From: an uncultured Chloroflexota bacterium
GTDB lineage: Bacteria > Chloroflexota > Dehalococcoidia > SM23-28-2 > RBG-16-64-32
DNA: 6,271 nucleotides
Reading direction: 5' to 3'
Assembly (NCBI GenBank): GCA_913056415.1
Contig: CAJXNA010000128.1
Coordinates: 1 to 6,271 of the forward strand
The position numbers were made by a program, and so were the translations under genes. Numbering within the stretch: position 1 is the first letter of the stretch; each line of letters starts with the position of its first letter. Shown piece by piece: positions 5,770-6,271 of this stretch. Below the pieces are notes generated by a model that worked only from the letters and a program-made list of their open reading frames with translations, was not told where the DNA came from and did no database searches.

Positions 5770-5825
5770 CTATGGAATGTTTACGCTGTACAATTTACTA
5801 CAAAGCGTTCGCCGTTAGCCACTCC

Positions 5826-5832
5826 AAGGAGG
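5826..5832 (+). promoter_or_regulatory. Ribosome binding site of the sodX-like gene
   Basis: AAGGAGG on the plus strand, five bases before an in-frame CTG (5838) and 17 before an in-frame TTG (5850). It argues against the upstream in-frame ATG at 5772, which has no such site. Confidence 0.65.
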
Positions 5833-5837
5833 ACCCC

Positions 5838-6271
5838 CTGCCCACGATCTTGACTGCGCCGCTGCGAACCCTCCTGCGCCTGCCGGGCGTGTACCCCCTG
5901 CTCGCCTTTCTTCTTGGAAGGCGGGTCGTGGTCCGCGGCTGGAGTATGCATCCCACGCTTGTCCCAAAGGAGCGTGTCCTGGTCGACCGGCTGGCTTACC
6001 GTCAGGGGGGACCTAGCCGGGGCGACGTGGTGCTCGCCTCGCACCCCAAGAGGCCGCGCACGCGCATCGTCAAACGAGTCGTCGGGCTGCCCGGCGACGG
6101 GATCGCGGTGGATGGCGACCGCTGCTGGGTCAACGGGATGCCCTACGGCGAGGCGGACGATGCCGGCCCGACGCGGCCTCCGGCATCGGCGCGGACGTGG
6201 ACGCTGGCTGACGACGAGTGGCTTCTCCTGGGCGACGCGCCCTACGCGAGCACGGACAGCCGCGACTTCGG
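5838..6271 (+). CDS. sodX: Ni-SOD maturation protease, S26 family (partial at 3' end)
   Basis: A signal-peptidase-like (S26) serine protease, cut by the window end after about 144 codons. Numbering from the CTG at 5838: the nucleophile is S36 in GWSMHPTL, the general-base lysine is K79 in RIVKRVVGLPGD, and the last residues LGDAPYASTDSRDFG correspond to the family's conserved GDN...SxDSRxxG box. A short hydrophobic segment PGVYPLLAFLLG (about 17-28) may anchor it, but it is weak compared with true signal peptidases. Being head-to-head with sodN, it most likely removes the SodN propeptide before H22. The start is uncertain: the frame is open back to an ATG at 5772, but the AAGGAGG at 5826-5832 and a -10-like box at 5789-5794 favour CTG 5838 (or TTG 5850). 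A general signal peptidase is the alternative; the sodN neighbour and short length make it less likely. Confidence 0.88.
   Translation, partial: MPTILTAPLRTLLRLPGVYPLLAFLLGRRVVVRGWSMHPTLVPKERVLVDRLAYRQGGPSRGDVVLASHPKRPRTRIVKRVVGLPGDGIAVDGDRCWVNGMPYGEADDAGPTRPPASARTWTLADDEWLLLGDAPYASTDSRDF

Larger units (their letters stand above)
5757..5837. promoter_or_regulatory. Divergent sodN/sodX promoter region
   Basis: This short, AT-rich spacer must drive both genes. A plus-strand TACAAT (5789-5794) matches five of six -10 positions; no good -35 is seen. On the minus strand TAAATT (5797-5792) overlaps it as a weaker -10-like box. An imperfect 24-base inverted repeat with CGCT (5784-5787) and AGCG (5804-5807) as its arms spans both boxes and could be an operator. 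Ni-SOD genes are often metal-controlled (Nur in Streptomyces), but I do not see a recognisable Nur box. Confidence 0.45.

Noticed and set aside
5772..5774. ATG at 5772 as the start of the protease gene
   Set aside because: It is in frame, but it has no ribosome site, lies upstream of the likely -10 box, and adds a segment unlike the family. The AAGGAGG at 5826-5832 points to a downstream start.
5781..6044. Minus-strand open frame (87 codons) opposite the protease gene
   Set aside because: It overlaps the S26 protease reading frame, which has clear catalytic motifs, and would occupy the sodN promoter region.

Overview
This GC-rich bacterial window (6,271 bases) carries six complete protein genes on the minus strand and one gene on the plus strand that is cut by the window end. 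The unusual cysteine-rich NuoG-like protein, the nickel superoxide dismutase and the compact gene layout would suit a Chloroflexota-like (Dehalococcoidia-type) bacterium. That assignment comes from remembered family resemblance and no marker gene here settles it.

The minus strand, read in its own 5'->3' direction (right to left), starts with sodN (5756-5238), a Ni-containing superoxide dismutase preprotein. It is followed by a hairpin terminator and a roughly 400-base gene-poor stretch. That stretch holds a strong intergenic stem-loop, a possible remnant of a TolB/WD40-like propeller gene, and a candidate promoter. Next comes a tightly packed pair, nuoI (4833-4333, TTG start) and nuoG (4328-1677), coding for iron-sulfur electron-transfer subunits of a complex I-type enzyme. 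After a 47-base gap follow a small DUF2007-like gene (1629-1390), a stand-alone LON substrate-binding-domain gene (1381-731) and a class I SAM-dependent O-methyltransferase gene (691-53, GTG start). These three are close enough to share a transcript.

Divergent from sodN, on the plus strand, is a signal-peptidase-like (S26) protease that matches the Ni-SOD maturation protease SodX. SodN needs its propeptide removed so that His22 becomes the new N-terminus and can bind nickel; the neighbouring protease is the obvious enzyme for that. The two genes share a short AT-rich intergenic region of about 80 bases. The protease has no well-placed ATG; a strong Shine-Dalgarno points to a CTG start.

The most unusual item is NuoG. 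It contains a tandem duplication of the CxxCx5Cx5C segment where normal NuoG has a single His-Cys cluster site. It also keeps both four-cysteine sets of a two-cluster ferredoxin domain and a further cluster motif in the molybdopterin-type domain, but lacks the Cys/Sec that would bind molybdenum. The nuoI-nuoG pair stands apart from other complex I genes within this window. There are no recognisable tRNA or rRNA genes, CRISPR arrays or transposase genes.
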